From assembly GCA_013141385.1 (NCBI GenBank), contig JABFRB010000016.1, positions 1 to 64,000 on the forward strand: 64,000 nucleotides of DNA, in the 5' to 3' direction. The position numbers were made by a program, and so were the translations under genes. Each line of letters starts with the position of its first letter. Position 1 is the first letter of the stretch. The notes under the pieces were generated by a model. The model did not search any database, was not told the DNA's origin, and saw only the letters and a list, made by a program, of their open reading frames with translations. The DNA comes from Bacteroidales bacterium. GTDB taxonomy: Bacteria > Bacteroidota > Bacteroidia > Bacteroidales > Tenuifilaceae. Below are positions 1 through 7,325 of this stretch, one piece after another.

Positions 1-358
1 GGGTCTTTAGCTGAACTTAGATCTTATAATCTGGCGGAGCTACTAGTTCACCTTTACTCTTCTGGTTAATCGGTATTGAAAATTAATGTTTTTATTTGAA
101 TGCAAATCTAAAGGCGGAGCTAGTTCGTTAGCCAATGACACCTTACATCGAACTGACGTTATTTAGATAAGCATGATCGAATTGCAAGTGCGGTGGCTTA
201 AAAAACTATATATGTCAGCAAACGGAGACCTACAGAAAGGTTAACACACTCATCTTTTACTCGCTTTGCTCATGAGCGTGCTACGCTCGGTTATGCGAGG
301 GGTTTTTTATTTTTCTTTTCGTTGTGTTGTCAAGTTACTTTGCTGCTAACTAACCGCT
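1..358. repeat. Intergenic stretch with a repeat end
   Basis: No gene is supported here. Positions 131-161 (gccaatgacaccttacatcg and the following 11 bases ending in gacgtta) match, with two differences in 31 bases, the reverse complement of the left end of the element at 41787-41965, and the last 19 bases match the right end of the element at 19029-19268. It is therefore one terminus of a dispersed intergenic repeat family; its other terminus is probably left of the window. The first 69 bases are open in one frame (22 codons) but carry no recognisable product. Confidence 0.5.
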
Positions 359-853
359 CTACTTTTGAGCCACACTCTTAATAGTATCCTCAATATACTT
401 ATCGGGTACTTGAATTGCAACAACTTCGCCTTTAACGGTTACCACACCATCTGCAATAACATCAACATCAATGGTTACCTTTTTTCCATCTATCTTTGTT
501 ATTCTACCGCGAATCTGAAGGGTACAGTTTATTGGGGTAGGCTTAATATACTTAACATTCAAGGAGCCCGTTAAAAATCGAAACGGTGGTTCAGTGTCCA
601 TTTCCCGATTTTCCTTCCTATACATCGCTCCCGCAGCTGAGCCGGTTGCATGACAATCAATAAGCGAAGCTAATAAACCCCCATAAACAAAACCGGGGAT
701 TGCGGTATGGTAATGTTTTGGGGTAAATGTTGTTAGCGTCTCATCCCCATCCCATACGGTTTTAATTTGATAACCATGCTCGTTTAGCTTTCCACAACCA
801 TAGCAGTGGCTTAGGTGATCGGGATAATAATCCTGAAATGCTTTAATTGCCAT
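359..853 (-). CDS. PaaI-like hotdog-fold thioesterase
   Basis: A 164-residue single-domain protein of the acyl-CoA thioesterase (PaaI/4HBT) type, expected to hydrolyse a small acyl- or aryl-CoA thioester in the cytoplasm. An N-terminal Cys-rich motif (HCYGCGKLNEHG, residues 16-27) resembles the C-GCG-x-N-x-G signature seen in one PaaI-like group, followed by the hotdog core with PGFVYGGLLASLIDCHATG around residues 53-71, where the G-G-x-x-x-x-x-x-D/N segment normally forms the CoA/active-site helix. Length is usual for the family. It stands alone, with no operon partner, and its upstream region is filled by an inverted-repeat element. The natural substrate cannot be read from the sequence. 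Confidence 0.85.
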   Translation of the reverse strand: MAIKAFQDYYPDHLSHCYGCGKLNEHGYQIKTVWDGDETLTTFTPKHYHTAIPGFVYGGLLASLIDCHATGSAAGAMYRKENREMDTEPPFRFLTGSLNVKYIKPTPINCTLQIRGRITKIDGKKVTIDVDVIADGVVTVKGEVVAIQVPDKYIEDTIKSVAQK

Positions 854-921
854 TATTAAATAGGTTTAGTGAACGTATAATTTTGCCTTTTATATTAATC
901 TAATTTGCTAGTCACTGGTTG

Positions 922-1054
922 CAAGTTGCTAGTTTAGGGATTTACAGCATTTAATTCTTATTGCATTTAACTTTAATTCTAAGAAATAAAATCCTGTATT
1001 AACCAAAACATAAAACGCAAAGTATAATATCAGCAACTAGTACCTAGCAACTTG
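922..1054. repeat. Intergenic element with inverted termini (copy A)
   Basis: The stretch begins with caagttgctag (922-932) and ends with its exact reverse complement ctagcaacttg (1044-1054). The left part (about 40 bases from 921) recurs with few changes at 3654-3690. There is no ORF inside. It looks like a small non-coding, inverted-repeat-bounded element. Confidence 0.5.
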
Positions 1055-1202
1055 AACTATATAGAATGCTGGAAAGGTGAACTTATTTTCCTACATCCCA
1101 TTTTCCTCATTCATCTCAATTCAATGAATGAACAACGTCTTAAATCGGCTCTAAGATAATATACTTGAACAATTCTTCCCAAAATATTGTTTGGAAAGTT
1201 AT

Positions 1203-1318
1203 ACCAAATTAAAGTTGTAGATAGGCCAAAGAAATTTACAACTTCTAATTTGGTTAATGCCGATGATAAATATATTTAGCCTAAACGAGTGAAGCGAAGT
1301 TTGGGCTATTATATATTT
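1203..1318. repeat. Two consecutive long AT-rich hairpins
   Basis: First hairpin: 1203-1219 pairs with 1237-1254 (accaaattaaagttgta against tacaacttctaatttggt, one bulge). Second: 1268-1286 pairs with 1299-1318 around a gagtgaagcga loop. Both lie upstream of the coiled-coil protein gene. The rest of the 854-1451 gap shows no coding potential. A role as terminator or repeat debris cannot be decided. Confidence 0.45.
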
Positions 1319-1475
1319 CCAAGCGGTATTAGCTTGGTTGATTTTAAGCACTATGCTATGCCCATTTCAAAAAGATAGTAGTTGAATAGCTTTGCTCAAA
1401 GGGGCACATTAACCAACTTACAGCGAAAATAACTATATTGAAGCCGTTTTTTTGGAAAAACTTAATTCTATTTCT

Positions 1476-1991
1476 ATGAGAGCCCACTACCTACTACTCA
1501 TTTTGCTGACTATAATGCTATTTGCTGGAACATCTACTAAACTTGCAGCTTTACCAGATAGGCAAGCAAGGTATGATTCAGCACTTGTTCGCGTTGAACA
1601 AGCCAATCAAAAGATAGAGCAAATAGAACTGATGATTAGAGATGGGAAACAAATGGTTAAGGAGGGAACCAAGGAAAAGAAGCGATTGACCAAAGAGATT
1701 AATTCTCTCACAAAGACTTACAATAAAAACGTTAAGGAGTATGCAGCCCAGCTAAGATCGAAGGATAAGGATGAGCGTGAAGAAGCCAAAAGTGCAGTGA
1801 ATGAACTAAAAACAACGTATAGGGGCGAACTCAAAGAGCTGAAAAATTCTTTACGGGAGTTTAACACTGAACTGAACAAGGGGAATCAGCTAATCCTTAG
1901 AGGAAAAACAAAACTTAAAAGTGCTAAGGAACTCAAAAAGAGAGCCGAGCAAAAACTAAAGAGCGCAAAGCAAAACTTGAAAGATAAATGA
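1476..1991 (+). CDS. Secreted coiled-coil protein of unknown function
   Basis: From the ATG at 1476 the product has 171 residues; a TTG eight codons earlier (1452) is also open, but the ATG gives a cleaner signal peptide (MRAHYLLLILLTIMLFAG followed by a polar stretch near residue 25). After the signal the chain is almost entirely Lys/Glu/Gln/Leu-rich heptads to the C-terminus, so an extended periplasmic coiled coil is expected. No enzyme motif is visible. It has no operon partner: the next gene downstream is on the opposite strand. The family was not recognised; a structural or scaffolding envelope role is only a guess. Confidence 0.65.
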   Translation: MRAHYLLLILLTIMLFAGTSTKLAALPDRQARYDSALVRVEQANQKIEQIELMIRDGKQMVKEGTKEKKRLTKEINSLTKTYNKNVKEYAAQLRSKDKDEREEAKSAVNELKTTYRGELKELKNSLREFNTELNKGNQLILRGKTKLKSAKELKKRAEQKLKSAKQNLKDK

Positions 1992-2105
1992 TAATTTGGA
2001 AACAAAGCAAATACGCTGTTAATGATTGGCAACTCCTACCCCGCTAGGGATCGAATGGCAAAAGGAGAGCATCGCAACTCCTATAAACACCCATTCTCGC
2101 TGGGA

Positions 2106-2150
2106 TTGAATAACTTTGATCAATTATCGCATCTTGCGATAGGGGGAATA
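2106..2150. repeat. Short dispersed palindromic repeat (copy 1)
   Basis: Contains tatcgca-tct-tgcgata (2125-2141), preceded by attgaataac. The same arrangement, aatcgaataac then tatcgca-ttt-tgcgata, occurs at 28586-28635. The surrounding interval 1992-2298 holds no gene and otherwise only degenerate repeat-like sequence. Confidence 0.45.
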
Positions 2151-2298
2151 AATTAAGGGATTAGTTGGAAGACGGAACGTCGAAGTCAGAAGATGCTTAA
2201 TAATTTGAAAATGGGGGAATTTGAAGATTTGAAAATTAAACCAATGACCCCACAGCAACACAGTAAAACAATTACATAGCATCACAGAAATACAACAA

Positions 2299-3459
2299 CT
2301 ACTGATTCCTTATTTTATTAGCTATAACAAACCCGAATATACCCGTCATTAAAATACCTAATGAGGATTGAATAACATTAAGAACGGTTAATCCAATGGA
2401 ACCTGATTTTAATTCTGCGGGTGTTTGGGCTATCATATTAAAGAAACTACATAAAAACGAATACATTATTGAATTTAAGGGTACAATAAAATAGAGCAAA
2501 CAAGCAAATATTGCAATTATGAAAATATACGCTCGTATGATTTTATATATGCTCTCTCCATATCCAAAGGAACAATCACAGAAATAATTCCAAAGAATTT
2601 TCCTTCTTATTTCCCTTCGCTCTTTGGATTTGAGTGTTAGTTTTAATTCGTTTTTCAGGCGTTTACGTTCTGCTCTTCTACCCTCAACGTATGCCCAGTT
2701 GGCATCGCCTAAAAAACCATTGCCAGCCCAAAGGGCATTCAAACTTTTAAAAATATTCTCGGCATGTTCTGGCATGGCAATTAATTCATTGTTGAGATTG
2801 TTAGGTTCCCACTTTGCCTTTGCAGTTGTTTTTCTAACTCCTGGCCCATTTTCCTTCCATTCTACAAGGAATTTTTTGTAATTATTTTCATCCTGCTGTA
2901 AGATGATACCATTTGCGATATTACTTTTTCTAATTATTGTTCCTTCAAAAAGGGTGTAATTAAGGCTTGAGGTAGCAATTATTGCTTTATTGAAAATATT
3001 GATTTTTAAAAAGTGTGCTCTGTAAAAATCGCAAAATGCGATATTTGAACCCTCGAATGTAGAGTTTGTAATCTCCGCATATCTAAAATCACTCCATTCA
3101 ATTATTGAGTTACGAAATCTACATTTATTAATTATAGTTTCGGCAAAAGATACTTTTTTGATTGTTGGCACTAGATTATCTTTACTATATATCTGAAAGG
3201 AACAGCTTTCCATTACAGCATTATCAAACTGAATATTTTCAAGTCGGGCATCGGAAAAGTCAACATTTTTAAGCTTGGTATCTTTAAAAATAGCATTAGA
3301 AATAATTCTATCTTTTTGTTTCTCTTTTGAAAAATTTACATTGATAATGGTGCAGCCTGTAAAATTTCTGCCATTTATATCAATATCATATAAATCTAAA
3401 TCTTCAAGATGTTTTTGTGCTATCAGCCGATCTAAAACATCAGAATCAATTTTTTTCAT
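2299..3459 (-). CDS. Pentapeptide-repeat protein with C-terminal two-helix membrane domain
   Basis: The 386-residue protein opens with roughly 170 residues of pentapeptide repeats (A/S/C-[DN]-[LF]-x-x type blocks such as NFTGCTIINVNFS and DVDFSDARLENIQFDN-like units), which fold into a right-handed quadrilateral beta-helix. A charged linker of about 100 residues follows, then two hydrophobic helices near residues 306-326 and 362-382 with a short hydrophobic segment between them. That topology matches pentapeptide proteins fused to a two-TM potassium-channel (Ion_trans_2) module. However, no TVGYG-type selectivity filter is present between the helices (the segment reads IAQTPAELKSG), so ion conduction is doubtful. 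Function unknown; standalone gene between unrelated neighbours. Confidence 0.75.
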   Translation of the reverse strand: MKKIDSDVLDRLIAQKHLEDLDLYDIDINGRNFTGCTIINVNFSKEKQKDRIISNAIFKDTKLKNVDFSDARLENIQFDNAVMESCSFQIYSKDNLVPTIKKVSFAETIINKCRFRNSIIEWSDFRYAEITNSTFEGSNIAFCDFYRAHFLKINIFNKAIIATSSLNYTLFEGTIIRKSNIANGIILQQDENNYKKFLVEWKENGPGVRKTTAKAKWEPNNLNNELIAMPEHAENIFKSLNALWAGNGFLGDANWAYVEGRRAERKRLKNELKLTLKSKERREIRRKILWNYFCDCSFGYGESIYKIIRAYIFIIAIFACLLYFIVPLNSIMYSFLCSFFNMIAQTPAELKSGSIGLTVLNVIQSSLGILMTGIFGFVIANKIRNQ

Positions 3460-4204
3460 CTGTGTGAAATTTTATAAATAATTAATATAAAATCAGTTAT
3501 CATTTTTCTTCGAATAATAATAATTACCTAGGCTCAGATTGAATGTCCATGTTTTGATCATTGTGTTTGATGTTCTTTACCAACAAGGACATTTCATATT
3601 ATAATTCTATAATTCAATTTCTAATTGTGTTCCGTTGTTATTAATTTAAGTTTCAAGTCGCTAGTTTGGTGATTTACAGTATTTAATTTCAAAAGATAAA
3701 ATTTTTTATAGATCAGAATATAGAATAAACTTCAAGATATCAGCACGTAGAGTTAATTTGGTGATTAATATATAATCATTAAATAATCTCGTAATATCAG
3801 AAATATCGATCGCTATAATGACGAAGATAGAGATTACTTCCATTTAAAAAGCAACCTTGTGGAAATTTGAATTTATCGATCAACCTATGTGAGTGATTTG
3901 CAATGTTAAAGTGCTTGATTTAAAGGTTTTTTCTGTAATTTTAGAATCGGTTAAATAACTTCTAATTTATATAGCCTGATAAGAAATATTGTAATCTTAT
4001 CATACAATTTATAAATAATCAATCTTACAATAATCCCCAAAAAGAGAGAACGGCAATTAGTAACTAGAATGTTCATTGAAATATTTTGAAATTCCAACTC
4101 TTGTATAAATCATAATTTAAACATTTTATTTATCACATATTCAGCACATTCATATTTTTGCTATATTTGATTATTGGCATCTTTAAATTGAAATCGAATT
4201 TACT
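3460..4204. repeat. Long AT-rich intergenic gap with degenerate repeat copy B
   Basis: No ORF of note. Positions 3654-3690 (caagtcgctagtttggtgat and onward) repeat the left part of the 922-1054 element with few changes; a matching right terminus is only faintly visible near 3738-3760. The remainder is low-complexity AT-rich DNA ending in the promoter of the APS kinase gene. Confidence 0.4.
4162..4169 (+). promoter_or_regulatory. Bacteroidota-type -7 element (TATATTTG)
   Basis: TATATTTG fits the TAnnTTTG consensus and lies 36 bases before the APS kinase ATG. A clear -33 TTG at the right distance was not seen. Confidence 0.45.
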
Positions 4205-4750
4205 ATGCTACTAATCCAATTTACAGGTCTTTCGGGTGCAGGGAAAACAACCATTGCGATGTTGGTAAAGGATAAACTGTTAGCCAAAGGGATTCGCATT
4301 GAGGTGATTGATGGTGATGAGTACCGAAAAACGCTTTGTAAGGGTTTAGGATTTTCTTACAACGATAGGGTGGAGAATTTAAGACGTTTAGGATTTGTTG
4401 GCAAACTCCTTCTAAAGCACGGTGTAATATCAATAATATCAGCAATAAACCCCTTCGAAAGCATTCGGAAGGAACTATCGGAAAGTTCAAAACAGGTTAA
4501 AACGGTATGGGTAAATTGTAATATTGAAGTATTAATTGAACGAGATCCAAAGGGTCATTACAAAAAGGCTTTACTACCAGATGATCATCCTGATAAGATA
4601 TTTAATTTCACTGGGATAGACGATGTTTATGAAAAACCTATCAACCCAGATCTAATTCTTTTTACAGATAAGGAAACACCCGAGGTATCTGCTCAGAGGT
4701 TGGTTGGTTTTATAATGAAAAATATAGATTTAGTAGCAAAAAATTGCTAG
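4205..4750 (+). CDS. cysC: Adenylylsulfate (APS) kinase
   Basis: Phosphorylates adenosine 5'-phosphosulfate with ATP to give PAPS. The 181-residue protein starts with a P-loop GLSGAGKTT at residues 8-16, has the VIDGDEYRKTLCKGLGFS segment (residues 34-51) that matches the DGD-x-x-R/GLGFS signature, and a C-terminal FTGIDDVYEKPINPDL stretch matching the family's F-G-I/V-D-D-x-YE-P. Length is normal for the stand-alone enzyme. No sulfate adenylyltransferase (cysDN/sat) or PAPS reductase lies within the window, so it is isolated from the usual assimilation cluster; PAPS may instead supply a sulfotransferase, but that is inference. Confidence 0.88.
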   Translation: MLLIQFTGLSGAGKTTIAMLVKDKLLAKGIRIEVIDGDEYRKTLCKGLGFSYNDRVENLRRLGFVGKLLLKHGVISIISAINPFESIRKELSESSKQVKTVWVNCNIEVLIERDPKGHYKKALLPDDHPDKIFNFTGIDDVYEKPINPDLILFTDKETPEVSAQRLVGFIMKNIDLVAKNC

Positions 4751-4898
4751 GACTTATCTTATCCTTGCATGTTTATCGCTCTATCGAACCACTATACAGT
4801 CTGATATTACCAATCCAGAATGTGCTTAAACAATGTCAAATTTTATTTCTTGATAATCGATTAAAAAAGTCATTAACATATTTCATAAATTTAACATT

Positions 4899-4931
4899 GT
4901 TAATTATATTTGTGCTGTTAAAATAATTAAC
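4899..4931. promoter_or_regulatory. Candidate TetR operator over the promoter
   Basis: GTTAATTA (4899-4906) and TAATTAAC (4924-4931) form a perfect 8-base inverted repeat with a 17-base gap. It overlaps the -7-like element TATATTTG at 4905-4912 and ends 11 bases before the regulator's ATG. This is the expected place for autoregulation by the TetR protein; not proven. Confidence 0.4.
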
Positions 4932-4942
4932 GCCGCAAAATA

Positions 4943-6043
4943 ATGAGCAATAAAATAATTCAAGAGAAAAGGATGAAGGGGTACTTCATTCAAGCAGCAA
5001 AAGACATGCTTAAGGGGGAAGGATTAAAAAGCATTAGTGTTAGAAATATTGCCGATCAGGCTGGTTACTCGTATGCTACTCTATATAATTACTTTAAAGA
5101 CATTAAGGATTTATTCTTCGAATGTGTTAATGATTTTCAGGATGAATGCGAAGAATTTGTATTGTTAGAAACTAAAAAAACACCTCGTGGGATTGAAAAG
5201 ATAAGGGCAATAATAAGGGCATACTCAAAATATTTTATTCAATACCCAAATGTTTTTGAGCTTTTCTACCTTGAGAAAATTACAGGCATTGATAACAAAC
5301 AGCCTACATCAGATCTTATTTGTAATTTTTTGGACAAACTTTGTGCAGAGGAATGGAGCTATTGCATTAAAGAGGATTTAGTAAATATTGTACAGGCAGA
5401 TTCGATTAGGAGTATTATAAAGTATCAAATACCTGGCTTGCTTTTACTTCATCTCAATAGAAAAAACCCTTCTGATTATAATGATTTTCTAGCTCTTTTG
5501 GACAAACAACTCGATAAAATTGTAAAAGTTGATAAAGCAGCCAAAAAGATAAAATTAACTGAACCCGAAATTTTAAATTTCATTTTTGGAAATTGCGACA
5601 AAAACTTCTGTTTTATTCATTATACTAAAGATGAAGAAATTGCAAACAAAATTATTAATGAAGGGTTCAGATACGTTGAATCGTTCTATAATACTGCCGA
5701 ACAAGTAACAAACGATAAGCTCCATTTAACCCATAAGCATAATACTTATAAATTATACGGAAATTATATTGTTGTAATTTGCATATCAACCAACCTATAT
5801 AACTTCTTTAATGATGAACTTAAAAAGACTAAAAAGAATATTTCTGTTGAAAATATTTTAGCTGAGCAATCGCCCATTTTAAATGATAACAGCGATTATA
5901 TTTATTTTCTTCCCAAACAGTTTGTTAAAGGTTATTTAAATTATGAAACTGGGAAAATAGAAATAAATCCAAGTTATAACCCAAATTATAATCCACAGAT
6001 TTTTTACAATAATCTTAAAGAATTAATCATAAACCACAAATAA
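4943..6043 (+). CDS. TetR-family regulator with an extra C-terminal domain
   Basis: Residues 1-60 form a TetR DNA-binding domain (SVRNIADQAGYSYATLYNYF is the helix-turn-helix). Residues about 60-195 are the helical ligand/dimer domain. Unlike ordinary TetR proteins of about 190-220 residues this one continues to 366. The tail (about 205-366) begins FCFIHYTKDEEIANKIINEG and later has YIYFLPKQFVKGYLNY; the layout of an early H-Y, an I-x-x-x-G-F segment and a late P-x-Q/E-x-x-x-G is reminiscent of ADP-ribosyltransferase-fold proteins, but this is a visual impression and not a family assignment. An inverted repeat over its promoter suggests autorepression. It could act as a one-component sensor-effector. 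Confidence 0.75.
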   Translation: MSNKIIQEKRMKGYFIQAAKDMLKGEGLKSISVRNIADQAGYSYATLYNYFKDIKDLFFECVNDFQDECEEFVLLETKKTPRGIEKIRAIIRAYSKYFIQYPNVFELFYLEKITGIDNKQPTSDLICNFLDKLCAEEWSYCIKEDLVNIVQADSIRSIIKYQIPGLLLLHLNRKNPSDYNDFLALLDKQLDKIVKVDKAAKKIKLTEPEILNFIFGNCDKNFCFIHYTKDEEIANKIINEGFRYVESFYNTAEQVTNDKLHLTHKHNTYKLYGNYIVVICISTNLYNFFNDELKKTKKNISVENILAEQSPILNDNSDYIYFLPKQFVKGYLNYETGKIEINPSYNPNYNPQIFYNNLKELIINHK

Positions 6044-6190
6044 TTAATCATCAATAAATGGGATGAAATTTTTATTATCAATTTTAATTCTCATTATAAT
6101 TGATTTATAGAATTATTAAGGCATGAAATTGATTATAAATCTGTTCTTTATTTTATTGTTTTTATAATAAACAATTAGTTCAAAAGTTAA

Positions 6191-7315
6191 TTATCGCAAA
6201 ATGTGATTTATTATTCCTTCCATCAGTTCTACTCCATAGGGAATTATTTCATCTGGAAAATCGTAGCTATTGGTATGTAAATCGGGATGGTTTTCGCCAA
6301 CTCCCAACCCAAAAATTATTGAGGGTAATGCAGATGTGAAATGTGCAAAGTCCTCGCTCCATCGGTTTGGTTGGTTTATAAATATTACTTCTCTGCTTTG
6401 TTTTTTCGCAATAACCTCAACAATATTAGATAATTCAGGATTGCAATCCGCCGCAGGGAATTCATCGGTAAACTGAATATCAACCTCTAGTTTATGTTTA
6501 GCTGCAATGTTTTGTGTTGAGGATACGGCATAATCCGATAGTTTCCGCATATGATCCTTGTCAAATGCTCTCAATGTAACCATAACTTCTGCATATCCTG
6601 GAGATGTTCCAAACGCAACATCACCAACTTGAACATGAACAATGGTGGCTAGTATATACTCACTGAAAAGTTTAATATATTTCACCCCATTCAAAACTTG
6701 AATTATCTCGGCAACAGCTTCAGAAGGGTTAATCCCACTTTCGGGATAAGCGGCATGGGCATTCTTGCCAGTTAGCTTAATTATCACTCCCTTTGATGCA
6801 GCCGAAAAGGTATATTTACCCAGTACAATACTGCCAAAAGGGTACTTAGGCATATTATGAATTGCAAATGCAAAATCGGTTAATAATCCTAGTTCCCTAA
6901 GTTCATTTATAGATTCCTTTGCTCCTTTGCCATTCTCCTCCTCGGGTTGGTAGAATAAGACCACCCTCCCTTTGCCAATTGGGTTTTCATGTAATCTTTT
7001 GGCTAAACCCGAAACCATTGCCATGTGGCCATCGTGCCCACACTGGTGCGAAACACCATTATTCATTGATTTGTATGGCAAGGCATTATGCTCTTCAACA
7101 GGCAAAGCATCCATATCGCACCGAAAAAGAAGGGTTGCTCCTACCTCTTTCCCATTGTAGACGGCAGCAACTCCCGAACCAGCAATATCAGTATACAATT
7201 CATCGGGTTTGTAATTCGATAGAAATTGGACTATCCGTTTGGCTGTTAACTTCTCGTTACCCGATAATTCTGGGTTTCTATGAAGTTCATGTCTTAAGTT
7301 TATTATTTCATCCAT
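6191..7315 (-). CDS. M20-family amidohydrolase / carboxypeptidase
   Basis: Zinc-dependent hydrolase of the M20 (hippurate hydrolase/AbgB-like) family that cleaves amide bonds of N-acyl amino acids or peptides. The ATG at 7315 (374 residues) is chosen because it starts directly at MDEIINLRHELHRNPELSG, the family N-terminus; an upstream in-frame ATG at 7387 would read through the 3' end of pbpC. Visible metal and catalytic motifs include CGHDGHMAM, FYQPEEENGKGA (the EE pair) and the dimerisation-domain GKNAHAAYP. No signal peptide, so cytoplasmic. It begins 10 bases after the pbpC stop and is probably cotranscribed; release of amino acids from cell-wall or dietary peptides is plausible. Confidence 0.85.
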   Translation of the reverse strand: MDEIINLRHELHRNPELSGNEKLTAKRIVQFLSNYKPDELYTDIAGSGVAAVYNGKEVGATLLFRCDMDALPVEEHNALPYKSMNNGVSHQCGHDGHMAMVSGLAKRLHENPIGKGRVVLFYQPEEENGKGAKESINELRELGLLTDFAFAIHNMPKYPFGSIVLGKYTFSAASKGVIIKLTGKNAHAAYPESGINPSEAVAEIIQVLNGVKYIKLFSEYILATIVHVQVGDVAFGTSPGYAEVMVTLRAFDKDHMRKLSDYAVSSTQNIAAKHKLEVDIQFTDEFPAADCNPELSNIVEVIAKKQSREVIFINQPNRWSEDFAHFTSALPSIIFGLGVGENHPDLHTNSYDFPDEIIPYGVELMEGIINHILR

Positions 7316-7325
7316 AATCAAAGTG

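Noticed and set aside
2038-2160. Sequence resembling a tRNA T-loop (gggatcgaatggc)
   Set aside because: No cloverleaf could be drawn; it belongs to a degenerate repeat region.
4744-4926. 60-codon ORF between the APS kinase and TetR genes
   Set aside because: Low-complexity hydrophobic translation of AT-rich DNA, covering the probable promoter of the TetR gene.
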